Assembly: GCF_016031635.1 (NCBI RefSeq) | Contig: NZ_JACEGD010000012.1 | Coordinates: forward strand, 238,044 to 302,043 | Length of the DNA stretch: 64,000 bases | Source of the DNA: Bradyrhizobium diversitatis | GTDB taxonomy: Bacteria > Pseudomonadota > Alphaproteobacteria > Rhizobiales > Xanthobacteraceae | Reading direction: 5' to 3' | In this document: in pieces, positions 1 to 8,207 of the stretch | Layout: each line of letters opens with the position of its first letter | How positions within the stretch are numbered: the first letter of the stretch is position 1 | Made by a program: the position numbers and the translations under genes | Notes under the pieces: generated by a model | Database searches by the model: none | Told to the model about the DNA's origin: nothing | What the model saw: only the letters and a program-made list of their open reading frames with translations

Positions 1-1
1 C

Positions 2-397
2 GAGCCGTCCTGGATCATCGAGGGCAATCCGGTATCAAGCTCCCGCGTCCTGTCGACCAGCGCCGACGGCACCGCCCAGACCATCATCTGGCACTGCACC
101 GAAGGGCGCTTCAACTGGTACTACGACATCGACGAGACGATCATGATCATGGAAGGATCGATCGTGCTCGAAAGCGACGGCATGCCGCCCAAGCGCTACG
201 GCCCCGGCGATGTCATTTTCTTCCGTGACGGCGCGCATGCCAAATGGCATGTCGAAGGGCACGTCAAGAAGATCGCGTTCTGCCGCAAGACCAATCCGGT
301 GGTGATCGGCTTCCTGATCCGCGTCGTCAATAAGCTGAAGAAGATGTTCGCCCCCACCGGCGAACGCCGGCCGGCCTCGCTGATGGGTGCCGGCTAA
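2..397 (+). CDS. Cupin-domain protein, C-terminal part
   Basis: An open frame enters from the left window edge and stops at 395-397, giving about 131 visible residues; the true start lies outside. The visible part has a small cupin barrel pattern, with a glycine-rich turn (YGPGDVIFF) followed by a conserved H-A-K-W-H segment, resembling the Cupin_3/DUF861 group. The final 35 residues are basic and lie outside the barrel. No catalytic role can be assigned, because Cupin_3 proteins include ureidoglycolate-lyase-like enzymes and many unknowns. A rho-independent terminator follows 45 bp after the stop, so this is probably the last gene of its unit. Confidence 0.75.
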   Translation, partial: EPSWIIEGNPVSSSRVLSTSADGTAQTIIWHCTEGRFNWYYDIDETIMIMEGSIVLESDGMPPKRYGPGDVIFFRDGAHAKWHVEGHVKKIAFCRKTNPVVIGFLIRVVNKLKKMFAPTGERRPASLMGAG

Positions 398-442
398 ATC
401 GGACAAAATAGTTTCAAGGACGCTTCCCAGCGGCCACGATGA

Positions 443-477
443 AGAGGGGGCGGGATCAACATCCCGGCCCCTCTTTT
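443..477 (+). terminator. Rho-independent terminator after the cupin gene
   Basis: A GC-rich stem (AGAGGGGGCGGGAT, loop CAAC, then ATCCCGGCCCCTCT) with a single mismatch is followed by TTTTCGTTT. It lies between two convergent genes, and the T-run is on the plus side. Confidence 0.8.
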
Positions 478-504
478 CGTTTCAGTATCATGGCCGGCCG
501 ATGC

Positions 505-1026
505 CTATGGCATGCGCCGTCGTGCTTTGACCTCCACCATCAGCCGCCAATCCTGCGCTGCTGCGGACTTCGCCTCGCCGAGCCAATGGAAGGAGTCCTG
601 GCTGATCTCGGTAAAGCTCCACCGCGTCAGCTCGCCGGCTTCGGTCGTGCCTTCCTGCACGATGTCCTCGCCTTGCGGACGGCCGATCTGCTGGCGGAAC
701 ACGCAGCGCGCGGGATCGAACCAGGAGATCCGCCAGGCGGAAATGGTGGGGTCATAGACGCGCAGCGTCGTGCCGTACCAGTTTCCGGCGATCGGGAAGG
801 CCGCCCCGTCTGCAGCGCGGGGGATGATCCAGACGTCCTGCACGGCGCGCCCTTCCAGCACCCAGCCAAAATGGATATTGCCTGGCGCTACGTGTTTCGT
901 TCCGCCGGGTCCATGGGCCGTGATCTCGGCATCCCAGTCGCCGACGAAGCGGCCATAAAGCTGAAGCGCCGCCGCGTGCGCGGGATTCGGTCCGTCCGCG
1001 TGCAACAATCTAGCAAACTCGGTCAT
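505..1026 (-). CDS. Conserved hypothetical protein, possible small beta-barrel
   Basis: A 173-residue protein without signal peptide or membrane segment. Regularly spaced aromatic and glycine residues (FVGDWD near residue 29, HFGWVLEGRAVQDVW near 52, WRISWFDP near 97) suggest an antiparallel beta-barrel of the DUF1579 or lipocalin-like kind often seen in stand-alone soluble proteins; this is a fold guess only. The start at 1026 has a GAGGAG ribosome-binding site about 6 bases upstream. It lies 63 bp downstream of the MBL-fold gene on the same strand and may be co-transcribed with it. No function is proposed. Confidence 0.7.
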   Translation of the reverse strand: MTEFARLLHADGPNPAHAAALQLYGRFVGDWDAEITAHGPGGTKHVAPGNIHFGWVLEGRAVQDVWIIPRAADGAAFPIAGNWYGTTLRVYDPTISAWRISWFDPARCVFRQQIGRPQGEDIVQEGTTEAGELTRWSFTEISQDSFHWLGEAKSAAAQDWRLMVEVKARRRMP

Positions 1027-1089
1027 GTCGATCTCCTCGCGGGGAGATCAACACCAAACGCCAACAACGGGCTTGGAGAAAATTGCGCC

Positions 1090-1905
1090 TCAGACCCCGT
1101 CGAGGATGATCACGGTCGGCTTCGGTGGCAGCGCATCCCGCGACATCCGGAACGATCGCTCGAGGCGCCGGTCGATTTCGAATTGCTGGCCGATCCGGCG
1201 CATGAAGTCGTCGAGCGGGGTGGCAAAGCGGTGCATCGGCAGCACCACCGAGGCGCGAAGCCGCCTGGTGATCTCGGAGATGCCGTCCAGCGACATGGTA
1301 TAGGTGCCGTCGATCGGCACCATCACGATGTCCAGCCGCCCGATCTGGGCAAAATGGCTGTCGTCCAGCTTGTGATGGAGGTGACCGAGATGGCCGATGC
1401 AAAGGCCGGCGGCCTCGAAGATGAAGATCGAGTTGCCGTCGCGGATCATGTCGCTGCCGGCGTCGTCGCCGTAATAGCGGCGGATGTCCGTCGTGACGTT
1501 GCGGATGAACGTATCGCTGATGCGCTCCGACACGATCGCCGGCTTGCCGTCCTCGCTCCAGCCATGCAGCACATGGGGAATTCGTTTGTCGGGATATAAA
1601 GAATAGTGCGTGCTGTGCGCCCGGTTCATGGTGACGACATCGGGCAGCCGTCCCACCTGATATGCGCCGCTATAGTCGGTCGCGATGCGCAAGCCGGCGG
1701 GCGTGTCGATGAAATAGGTGGAATGGCCGGCATAGGTGATTTGGACTTCGGCCGCGGCCGCCGCGTGTCGGAATGCGGCCGGCATCACGCGGGGCGCCGC
1801 GTTGGCCATCGCCAAGCATTCGCTGCGTTGAAATGGCTGCTGGGCGAGCGCAGGTGCGAGGGATACGCCGAACAGCGCAAGGGCCGCCGAAACCAGTCGC
1901 CGCAT
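1090..1905 (-). CDS. Exported MBL-fold (UlaG-like) protein with atypical metal motif
   Basis: A 271-residue protein with a clear N-terminal signal peptide (about residues 1-21, ending ALAQ). The body follows the UlaG-like metallo-beta-lactamase pattern: the opening strand ITYAGHSTYFIDTPAGLRI, then the metal loop, then IGHLGHLHHKL, VPIDGTYTM and VLPMHRFATP. The usual HxHxDH loop is replaced by NRAHSTHYS, which lacks the canonical aspartate, so metal binding is probably altered, though other histidines could supply ligands. The signal peptide places it in the periplasm. The start at 1905 has GGGGA upstream. Substrate unknown. Confidence 0.8.
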   Translation of the reverse strand: MRRLVSAALALFGVSLAPALAQQPFQRSECLAMANAAPRVMPAAFRHAAAAAEVQITYAGHSTYFIDTPAGLRIATDYSGAYQVGRLPDVVTMNRAHSTHYSLYPDKRIPHVLHGWSEDGKPAIVSERISDTFIRNVTTDIRRYYGDDAGSDMIRDGNSIFIFEAAGLCIGHLGHLHHKLDDSHFAQIGRLDIVMVPIDGTYTMSLDGISEITRRLRASVVLPMHRFATPLDDFMRRIGQQFEIDRRLERSFRMSRDALPPKPTVIILDGV

Positions 1906-1997
1906 GAATCCGTCCCCGATGACTTCGAAACAAGTCTAGCGCGCAACACAGTGCGTGGCCAATGGGCCGCGATCAACAGCGCGTCAGTGTCGCACCT

Positions 1998-3524
1998 TCA
2001 CGCCCGCCTGGGGCTGAACCTCCAGGTGGCGGCGACGAGGCTGGCTGTGATCAGGCCGCTGATGAGGCCGGCAAGTGGCAAAGCGAGCAGCAGTGCGGCG
2101 GTTGCGGCCCAGCCGATCGAGGAGAAGGCCTCGGCGAAGGTTGCAAGCCGCGAAGACGTCTGGCGGCGCCGGAATTGGCTGCGACGGGCCTGCACCCGGA
2201 ACCAGAGCTGGATCGCGGTCGCCGAGGCCGCACTGATGATGATCGCGCCGGCGCTGATTGCCGCCTGGAATGGCGAGGCGAAGGCGAGCGCGGCGACCAG
2301 CGGGCAGAAGATCACGGCGATTGCGATCAGCACCACCTCGATCTTGGCGCGGATGACGCTGGACGACGTCAGCGGCGCGGTGGCGACGAGGTCGGGCGCG
2401 TCCTCGCCCGAGATCGTCAGCCAGGCGAGCCCGCCGGCAAGCTGTCCGGCCGCCATCACGATGACGGGTGTGATCAGCGTCAGCGCTGCGGAGCTGTCGG
2501 CAAAGTTGCGCCAGAGCAGGAGTGCCGGCGGCACCAGATAGAGCAGCTGCATCAACGTCTGCGAGATCAGCCAGGGGTCGCGCCACAGCAGCATGAATTC
2601 CTTGCGCCGCAGCGCCTGCTGGCGCGATCTGCCGCGGAACGGGCGCTCCTTCGCGCGGGCGCGGCCGGACGCGCCGTACGCCGCCGCATCGATCGCGGTG
2701 TCGGCGAAGCGGTGCGAGAAGATCGCCATCACGCTGCCGAGCAGCACCAGGGCGAGCGCGAGAAGCAGCAGCAACGACTCGGTGTCGCCCATGGTCGCCC
2801 GCGCCGGCCACCACCAGATGCTGTCCACGTCGGGCATGTAGGCGGCGAGGCTGCCCGAGGTCAGGATGGTGAAGCGCGACAGCGTGCCGTAGGACATGAT
2901 CGCTGCGACCTGCAGCGCGATCACGAAGCCCGCGCCGATGATCGCGGCGAGGACCTGGGCGATCAGGCGCGTCCGCGCCGGGCCGACCAACCGGAACAGG
3001 AGAATGGTGACGGCGATCGCGATCGCCGCGGCCGACAGACCCATCGCAATGACGACGCCGAAGGCGGCAAGCCAGCGCGCGCCGCCGCCGATCACCAGCA
3101 CGTCGATGAAGGGCGTCGAGAACAGCAGCGCCAGCACGGTGACGGTCAGCGCGATCGCGGCGATGCGGACCGAGAACAGATTGGCGAGCCGCGCCGGCGA
3201 GGACATGATCAGGTCGAGATCGGCCCGGGCGTAGAATACCCGCGTCACCGATTCGATCGCCTGCGACAGCATCAAGGTCCAGGCGAGGAAGATCGTCGCC
3301 GAAATCACGATCAGCGAGGATTTGTCGAGCGGCAGCTGCAGGCCGGCGAAACGGCCGATCACCGCCCAGGCCGGCAGGTGCAGCAGCGCGGCGAAGCAGA
3401 GCAGGCCGATGACGGCAGCGCGCGTCCGCTTGCGCCGGCCGCCCGTCATCATGGCGAGCCATTCGCGCCAGGCAAGCCGCAGCTCGTGACGGGCAAACCA
3501 GGACAGCGCGGTTGCCGAGCTCAT
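1998..3524 (-). CDS. ABC transporter permease (ABC-2-type exporter)
   Basis: A 508-residue polytopic membrane protein with roughly ten or more hydrophobic segments in two blocks (about residues 30-260 and 330-500). The ATG at 3524 overlaps the TGA of the upstream ATPase gene as ATGA, which fixes the start; the frame stays open well upstream but that part lies inside the ATPase gene. With its partner it should form an exporter in the inner membrane. The substrate cannot be read from sequence. The central soluble loop carries many basic residues (GASGRARAKERPFRGRSRQQALRR). Confidence 0.85.
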   Translation of the reverse strand: MSSATALSWFARHELRLAWREWLAMMTGGRRKRTRAAVIGLLCFAALLHLPAWAVIGRFAGLQLPLDKSSLIVISATIFLAWTLMLSQAIESVTRVFYARADLDLIMSSPARLANLFSVRIAAIALTVTVLALLFSTPFIDVLVIGGGARWLAAFGVVIAMGLSAAAIAIAVTILLFRLVGPARTRLIAQVLAAIIGAGFVIALQVAAIMSYGTLSRFTILTSGSLAAYMPDVDSIWWWPARATMGDTESLLLLLALALVLLGSVMAIFSHRFADTAIDAAAYGASGRARAKERPFRGRSRQQALRRKEFMLLWRDPWLISQTLMQLLYLVPPALLLWRNFADSSAALTLITPVIVMAAGQLAGGLAWLTISGEDAPDLVATAPLTSSSVIRAKIEVVLIAIAVIFCPLVAALAFASPFQAAISAGAIIISAASATAIQLWFRVQARRSQFRRRQTSSRLATFAEAFSSIGWAATAALLLALPLAGLISGLITASLVAATWRFSPRRA

Positions 3525-4306
3525 GCCGCGACCTGAAGCGTCACCAGCGCGATGAAGAGATCTTCCAGGCTGGTGTCGGCATGACCGTTCTGCTGGCGCA
3601 GCTCGGCGAGCGTGCCTTCCGCGACCAGGCGACCGGAGGCGATGACGCCGATGCGGTCGGCCATGCGCTCGGCGACCTCGAGGATATGCGTGGTCATGAT
3701 GACGGTGCAGCCGGCGCGGACACGCGCGCTGAGCAGGCCCTTGACGTGGCGCGCGGAGACGGCATCGAGCCCCGTCAGCGGCTCGTCGAGGATGATGAGG
3801 CGGGGATCGTGCACCAGCGCCCCTGCGAGAGCGACCTTCTGGCGCATGCCCTTGGAAAAACCCTCGCAACGCTCGTGGCGGTGCGGCTCGAGCCCGAGCG
3901 AGCCGAGCAGCTCTTGCGCCACCGGCTCCGAGGCCGCCGGAGCGATGCCCCAGAGCCCGGCGACGAATTCGAGATATTCGAGCGGCGTCAGCTTGTCGTA
4001 GATCATCGGCTCGTCGGAGACCCACGCCATCACCTGCTTGGCGGCGACGGGGTCTGCCAGCGCGTCGATGCCGAAGATCGAGACGGCGCCCGCATCGGGG
4101 CGCAGCAGGCCTGCAACCATGCGCAAAGTCGTGGTTTTGCCCGCGCCGTTGGGGCCGACCAGCGCGTAAAATTCTCCGGCGCGAATGGTGAGATCGAGGC
4201 TGTCCACCGCCAGACGGTCAAAACGCTTCGTTAACCCCAGGACTTCCAGCGCCGAGTTGTCCGGCTTCATGACGGCCACACCATCCGGTTTTGCATCGCC
4301 CGAGAC
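3521..4306 (-). CDS. ABC exporter ATP-binding protein
   Basis: An ATPase of about 261 residues with Walker A GPNGAGKTT, an unusual signature loop FSKGMRQKVALA in place of LSGGQ (typical of ABC-2/DrrA-like ATPases), Walker B LIILDEPLTGLD and the H-loop IMTTHI. It is translationally coupled to the downstream permease by a 4-base overlap. The start is uncertain: ATG 4306, GTG 4330 and ATG 4270 all precede the nucleotide-binding domain and none has a strong ribosome-binding site. It is divergent from the liv operon across about 230 bp. Confidence 0.85.
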   Translation of the reverse strand, partial: VSGDAKPDGVAVMKPDNSALEVLGLTKRFDRLAVDSLDLTIRAGEFYALVGPNGAGKTTTLRMVAGLLRPDAGAVSIFGIDALADPVAAKQVMAWVSDEPMIYDKLTPLEYLEFVAGLWGIAPAASEPVAQELLGSLGLEPHRHERCEGFSKGMRQKVALAGALVHDPRLIILDEPLTGLDAVSARHVKGLLSARVRAGCTVIMTTHILEVAERMADRIGVIASGRLVAEGTLAELRQQNGHADTSLEDLFIALVTLQVAA

Positions 4307-4390
4307 CATGACCCGAAGATATTTCGGCACGGTGAATCACTTTGCCTCAAATTCCTCATCCGGGATCGACCAAAGGCAAGTCACCGTTTG

Positions 4391-4419
4391 TTGACAGCGC
4401 TTGATGGTTCAGGCTGAAT
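4391..4419 (+). promoter_or_regulatory. Possible sigma-70 promoter of the liv operon
   Basis: A perfect TTGACA lies at 4391-4396, followed by a 17-base spacer and CTGAAT at 4414-4419. The -10 match is weak. It sits 114 bp upstream of the first liv permease start in the divergent intergenic region. Proposed by motif only. Confidence 0.3.
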
Positions 4420-4532
4420 TGGCGCCGGGACAAATGGCGCTAACGCAGCGAAACGACTGCGTAGCGACTGGACACAAGATGCGGCAAGGCGGTCGGGAAG
4501 AGCCGCGGGTTGCATCGGGAGGACACGCGTCG

Positions 4533-5408
4533 ATGCTGGATTTTGTTCAGCAGCTGGTCAGCGGTGTTGCGCTCGGCTGCGTTTACGGCCTGATCGCGCT
4601 CGGCTTCGTGCTCGTTTACAAGGCTACCGAGGTGGTCAACTTCGCCCAGGGCGATCTGATGATGCTGGGTGGCTTCTTCGCCTTCACCTTCATCGGCATG
4701 ATGGGCCTGAACTACTGGATCGGCTTTGCCGGTGCGGTGGCCGCGATGGCGCTGTTCGGCATGGTGGCGGAGCGCGTGGTGGTGCGGCCGATCCTCGGCT
4801 ATCCGCAGTTCTCGATCATCATGGCGACGATCGGGCTGGGCTATTTCCTGCGCTCGGTCGCCGGCATGATCTGGGGCACCGACGACCTGAAGATCGAGAC
4901 GCCGTTCAGCCGGGGCGTGCTGCGCATGGGCTCGCTGGTGCTCGCCTATGACAAGCTCTCGGTGATTGCGGCGACGATGATCCTGTGCGCGCTGCTCTGG
5001 CTGTTCTTCAACAAGACCATGCTCGGCACTGCGATGCGCGCCAGTTCCGAGAACATGCTGGCAGCCTACTATATGGGCATTCCGGTCAAGCGCGTGGTGT
5101 CGGTCGTCTGGGCGATCAGCGCGGCGGTCGCGACCTGTGCCGGCGTGCTGCTGGCGCCGATCACCTTCATCCACTCCAATGTCGGCCTCGTGCTCGGCCT
5201 GAAGGCATTTCCCGCCGCCGTGCTCGGCGGCTTCGGCTCTATCCCCGGTGCAGTGGTCGGCGGCGTCCTGATCGGGGTGATCGAGAGCATGGCTGGCTTC
5301 TACCTGCCGGAGGGCTGGAAGGACGTCGCGCCCTATGTCGTGCTGCTGACGGTGCTGCTCCTGAAGCCCGAAGGCCTGTTCGGCCTCCACGTCCGCAAGA
5401 AGGTCTGA
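4533..5408 (+). CDS. livH: HAAT (Liv) ABC transporter permease, LivH type
   Basis: A 291-residue inner-membrane permease of the hydrophobic amino acid transporter family. Typical LivH segments are present: the opening LVSGVALGCVYGLIALGFVLVYKATEVVNFAQGDLMMLGGF and the EAA-like region AFPAAVLGGFGSIPGAVVGG, with about eight membrane spans. ATG 4533 is preferred over upstream in-frame starts because a GGGAGGA site lies 11 bases before it and homologues begin here. It is the first gene of an operon with livM, livG, livF, an acyl-CoA ligase and a binding protein. Family members move branched-chain amino acids but also aromatic or aliphatic acids, so the ligand is not certain. Confidence 0.9.
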   Translation: MLDFVQQLVSGVALGCVYGLIALGFVLVYKATEVVNFAQGDLMMLGGFFAFTFIGMMGLNYWIGFAGAVAAMALFGMVAERVVVRPILGYPQFSIIMATIGLGYFLRSVAGMIWGTDDLKIETPFSRGVLRMGSLVLAYDKLSVIAATMILCALLWLFFNKTMLGTAMRASSENMLAAYYMGIPVKRVVSVVWAISAAVATCAGVLLAPITFIHSNVGLVLGLKAFPAAVLGGFGSIPGAVVGGVLIGVIESMAGFYLPEGWKDVAPYVVLLTVLLLKPEGLFGLHVRKKV

Positions 5409-5413
5409 ACGCC

Positions 5414-6565
5414 ATGCGCTTCATGTTCAAGACCGATTATGAAGACGATATCAGGCTGTTTCCGCATTCGGGCTACGTCGTCACCTACGGCGTTCTGCTC
5501 GCCCTGTTGTTGATCGCACCGCATGTGCTGTCCAGCTATCTGATGAGCCAGCTCGTCTTCGTCTGCATCTATGCAATCGTGGGCGTGGCGCTCTTGATCC
5601 TGACCGGCTTCACCGGCCAGGCTTCGCTCGGGCACGCCGCGTTCCTCGCGATCGGGGCCTACACCGCGGCGTACTTGCAGAAGTACAACGTGCCGTTCCC
5701 TGTCTACTTCCTCGCCGCCGGGCTGTTGACCGGTATCATCGGCGCCATGGTCGGCTTTCCGGCGCTGCGCCTCACCGGCATCTATCTCGTCATCGCCACC
5801 ATCTCGTTTGCTCTGATCGTCGAGGAGATCCTGGCGCGCTGGGAGAGCGTGACCCACGGCAACGAGGGCATGCGGGTCAAGACGCTGTCGCTGCTCGGCG
5901 TCGCGGTGCCGCGCGACAGCCCGACCTTCTATTACCTCTGTCTTGCCGTGCTGGTGCTGACCATCGTCGGCACGCTCAATCTGCTGCGCTCGCCGACCGG
6001 CCGCGCCTTCGTCGCGATCCGCGACAGCGAGACGGCAGCGCGCAGCATGGGCGTCAATGTCGCGCTCTACAAGGTGAAGTCCTTCGCCATCTCGGCGGCG
6101 ATCACCGGCTTTGCCGGGGTGCTGTTCGCGCACAAGCTCTCCTTCATCTCGCCGGAGATGTTCACGCTGCAGCTCTCGATCGAGTTCATCATCGTGATCC
6201 TGATCGGCGGCACTTTCAGCCTGCACGGAGCGGTGCTGGGCGCGATCTTCATCGTGATGATCGATCCGTTCCTGACCTATCTCAAGGACGACATGCCCGG
6301 CATCATCGCCGGCATTGCCGCGACCTTCGGTGCCGGCACGGCCACTGCGGGCAATATCCAGTCGAGCGTCGCGGCTTTCGCATCGCTCAACGGCCTGAAA
6401 GGCGCGATCTACGGCATCATCATCGTGCTGTTCGTCTTGTTCGAACCTCTCGGGCTCTACGGCCGCTGGCTGAAGATCAAGCTCTTCTTCCAGCTGTTCC
6501 CGCTCTACAAGCGCGCCACCTTCAAGCGGCAGAAGATCTATGTGAAGTCGGAGCGCAATCGATGA
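5414..6565 (+). CDS. livM: HAAT ABC transporter permease, LivM type
   Basis: A 383-residue second permease. Family features include LTGFTGQASLGHAAFLAIGAYTAAY near residue 60 and the cytoplasmic coupling region GRAFVAIRDSETAARSMGVNV near residue 196. The hydrophilic C-terminus (KIKLFFQLFPLYKRATFKRQK) is longer than in E. coli LivM. The start lies 5 bases after the livH stop and the stop overlaps the livG start (ATGA), showing coupled translation. It should pair with LivH as the membrane channel. Confidence 0.9.
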   Translation: MRFMFKTDYEDDIRLFPHSGYVVTYGVLLALLLIAPHVLSSYLMSQLVFVCIYAIVGVALLILTGFTGQASLGHAAFLAIGAYTAAYLQKYNVPFPVYFLAAGLLTGIIGAMVGFPALRLTGIYLVIATISFALIVEEILARWESVTHGNEGMRVKTLSLLGVAVPRDSPTFYYLCLAVLVLTIVGTLNLLRSPTGRAFVAIRDSETAARSMGVNVALYKVKSFAISAAITGFAGVLFAHKLSFISPEMFTLQLSIEFIIVILIGGTFSLHGAVLGAIFIVMIDPFLTYLKDDMPGIIAGIAATFGAGTATAGNIQSSVAAFASLNGLKGAIYGIIIVLFVLFEPLGLYGRWLKIKLFFQLFPLYKRATFKRQKIYVKSERNR

Positions 6566-7320
6566 GCTATTTCCGCGCCGAGAACCTGTCGCTGCATTTC
6601 GGCGGCCTCAAGGCCGTCGATGCGGTCTCGTTCGCGGTCGAGAAGGGCGAGATCCTCTCGATCATCGGGCCGAATGGCGCCGGCAAGAGCTCGATCTTCA
6701 ACCTGATCTCGCGGATCTACCGGCCGACCTCGGGCCGCATCCTTTTCGAAGACCAGGACATTACCGAAGAGCCGCCCTATGACATCGCCAGGCTCGGCAT
6801 CGCCCGCACCTTCCAGAACATCGAGCTGTTCGAGAATGCGACCGTGTTGTCGAATCTCCTGGTCGGCCGTCATCGCCATTCCACGACCCAGCTCTGGCAG
6901 GAGCTGCTGTTCCTGCCGAGCGTGCGGGCCAACGAGAAGGTGCACCGGCGCCGGGTCGAGCAGGTCATCGAATTCCTCGATCTCGAACCCTATCGCGACA
7001 AGCTGATCTCCGGCCTGCCCTACGGCGTGCGCAAGGTGATCGAGCTGGCGCGCGCGCTGTGCTCGGAGCCGAAACTGATCCTGCTCGACGAACCGTCCTC
7101 CGGCCTCAATGTCGAGGAAACCGACGATATGTCGTTCTGGATCCGCGACCTGAAGAACGAGCTTGGCGTCACCGTGCTGATGGTCGAACACGACATGTCG
7201 CTGGTCAATCGCGTCTCCGATCGGGTCATCGCGCTGAACTACGGCCGGGTGCTGGCGATGGGCTCGCCCGCCGAGGTGCAGCAGCACCCCGACGTCGTCG
7301 CCGCGTATCTGGGAGCCTGA
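6562..7320 (+). CDS. livG: HAAT ABC transporter ATPase, LivG type
   Basis: A 252-residue ATPase with Walker A GPNGAGKSS near residue 38 and the LivG hallmark GIARTFQNIELFENATV. The ABC signature is degenerate (LPYGVRKVIELARAL instead of LSGGQ), followed by LILLDEPSSGLN and the switch VEHDMSLV. The degenerate signature is common in some Liv-type LivG subunits. ATG overlaps the livM stop by 4 bases and livF follows 3 bases after the stop. It energises uptake together with LivF. Confidence 0.9.
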   Translation: MSYFRAENLSLHFGGLKAVDAVSFAVEKGEILSIIGPNGAGKSSIFNLISRIYRPTSGRILFEDQDITEEPPYDIARLGIARTFQNIELFENATVLSNLLVGRHRHSTTQLWQELLFLPSVRANEKVHRRRVEQVIEFLDLEPYRDKLISGLPYGVRKVIELARALCSEPKLILLDEPSSGLNVEETDDMSFWIRDLKNELGVTVLMVEHDMSLVNRVSDRVIALNYGRVLAMGSPAEVQQHPDVVAAYLGA

Positions 7321-7323
7321 CCG

Positions 7324-8112
7324 ATGGATGCCGCCACGACACCGGACACCATCCTGAAGCTCTCCAACGTCGAGAGCTATTACGGGCCGATCATGGCGAT
7401 CCGGGGCATCTCGCTGGAAGTGCCGCGCGGCCGAATCGTCACGCTGCTCGGGGCGAACGGAGCCGGCAAGACCACGGTGCTGAAGACCATCTCGGGCATC
7501 CTCGATCCGCAGAAGGGCGCGATCGAGTTCATGGGCAAGCCGATCCAGCGCATGGAGGCCGACCGCATCGTGCGGCTCGGCCTCAGCCACGTGCCGGAGG
7601 GGCGCGAGGTGTTCCCGTTCCTCTCCGTGCGCGAGAACCTGATGATGGGCGCCTATCCGCGCAAGGACCGGGACGGCGTTGCGGAGGATCTGGAGCGCGT
7701 CTACGGCTATTTCCCGCGGTTGAAGGAGCGCATCAACCAGCCGGCAGGCCAGCTCTCCGGCGGCGAGCAGCAGATGCTCGCGATCGGACGCGCCCTGATG
7801 AACCGGCCGACGCTCCTGCTGCTCGACGAGCCCTCGCTCGGCCTGTCGCCGCTGCTGGTGAAGGAGATCTTCACCATCATCCGCAGGGTCAACGAGGAGC
7901 AGGGCATGTCGATCCTCTTGGTCGAGCAGAACGCCAAGGTGGCGCTGGAGACGGCACATTACGGCTATGTGCTGGAGATCGGCCGCATCGTGATGAACGA
8001 CAGCTGCGACCGCTTGATGCATTCCCAGGACATCCAGGAGTTCTACCTTGGCGCCAAGGAAGCGGGCGCGCGAGGCGAGCGGCGCTGGAAAAAGAAGAAG
8101 ACGTGGCGGTGA
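7324..8112 (+). CDS. livF: HAAT ABC transporter ATPase, LivF type
   Basis: A 262-residue ATPase with the LivF pattern YGPIMAIRGISLEVPRGRIVTLLGANGAGKTT, the diagnostic SHVPEGREVFPFLSVRENL, a canonical LSGGEQQMLAIGRAL signature and LLLLDEPSLGLSP. The lysine/arginine-rich tail (RGERRWKKKKTWR) extends past the usual end of about 235-240 residues. Last ATPase of the transporter set; the acyl-CoA ligase gene follows after 95 bp. Confidence 0.9.
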   Translation: MDAATTPDTILKLSNVESYYGPIMAIRGISLEVPRGRIVTLLGANGAGKTTVLKTISGILDPQKGAIEFMGKPIQRMEADRIVRLGLSHVPEGREVFPFLSVRENLMMGAYPRKDRDGVAEDLERVYGYFPRLKERINQPAGQLSGGEQQMLAIGRALMNRPTLLLLDEPSLGLSPLLVKEIFTIIRRVNEEQGMSILLVEQNAKVALETAHYGYVLEIGRIVMNDSCDRLMHSQDIQEFYLGAKEAGARGERRWKKKKTWR

Positions 8113-8207
8113 GGAAGAGCTGGCAGTAAGATGAGCTTGCCATCCGCAACAGAGACCGCCGGCAAGGCAGGCAGCGGAGGCTGGCGACAAGGAGGGAGGA
8201 GAGGCGC

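Noticed and set aside
1962..3536. Very long open frame on the plus strand antisense to the exporter permease
   Set aside because: Charged, low-complexity Arg/Asp/Gly composition typical of antisense frames in high-GC DNA; the minus-strand reading has clear membrane spans and coupling to the ATPase.
3525..4025. Extension of the permease into the ATPase gene
   Set aside because: That part is an off-frame reading of the ATPase; the ATGA overlap at 3521-3524 defines the start.
6538..8190. 550-codon frame antisense to livG/livF
   Set aside because: Rich in Arg, His and Asp with no domain motif; mirrors well-defined ATPase genes.
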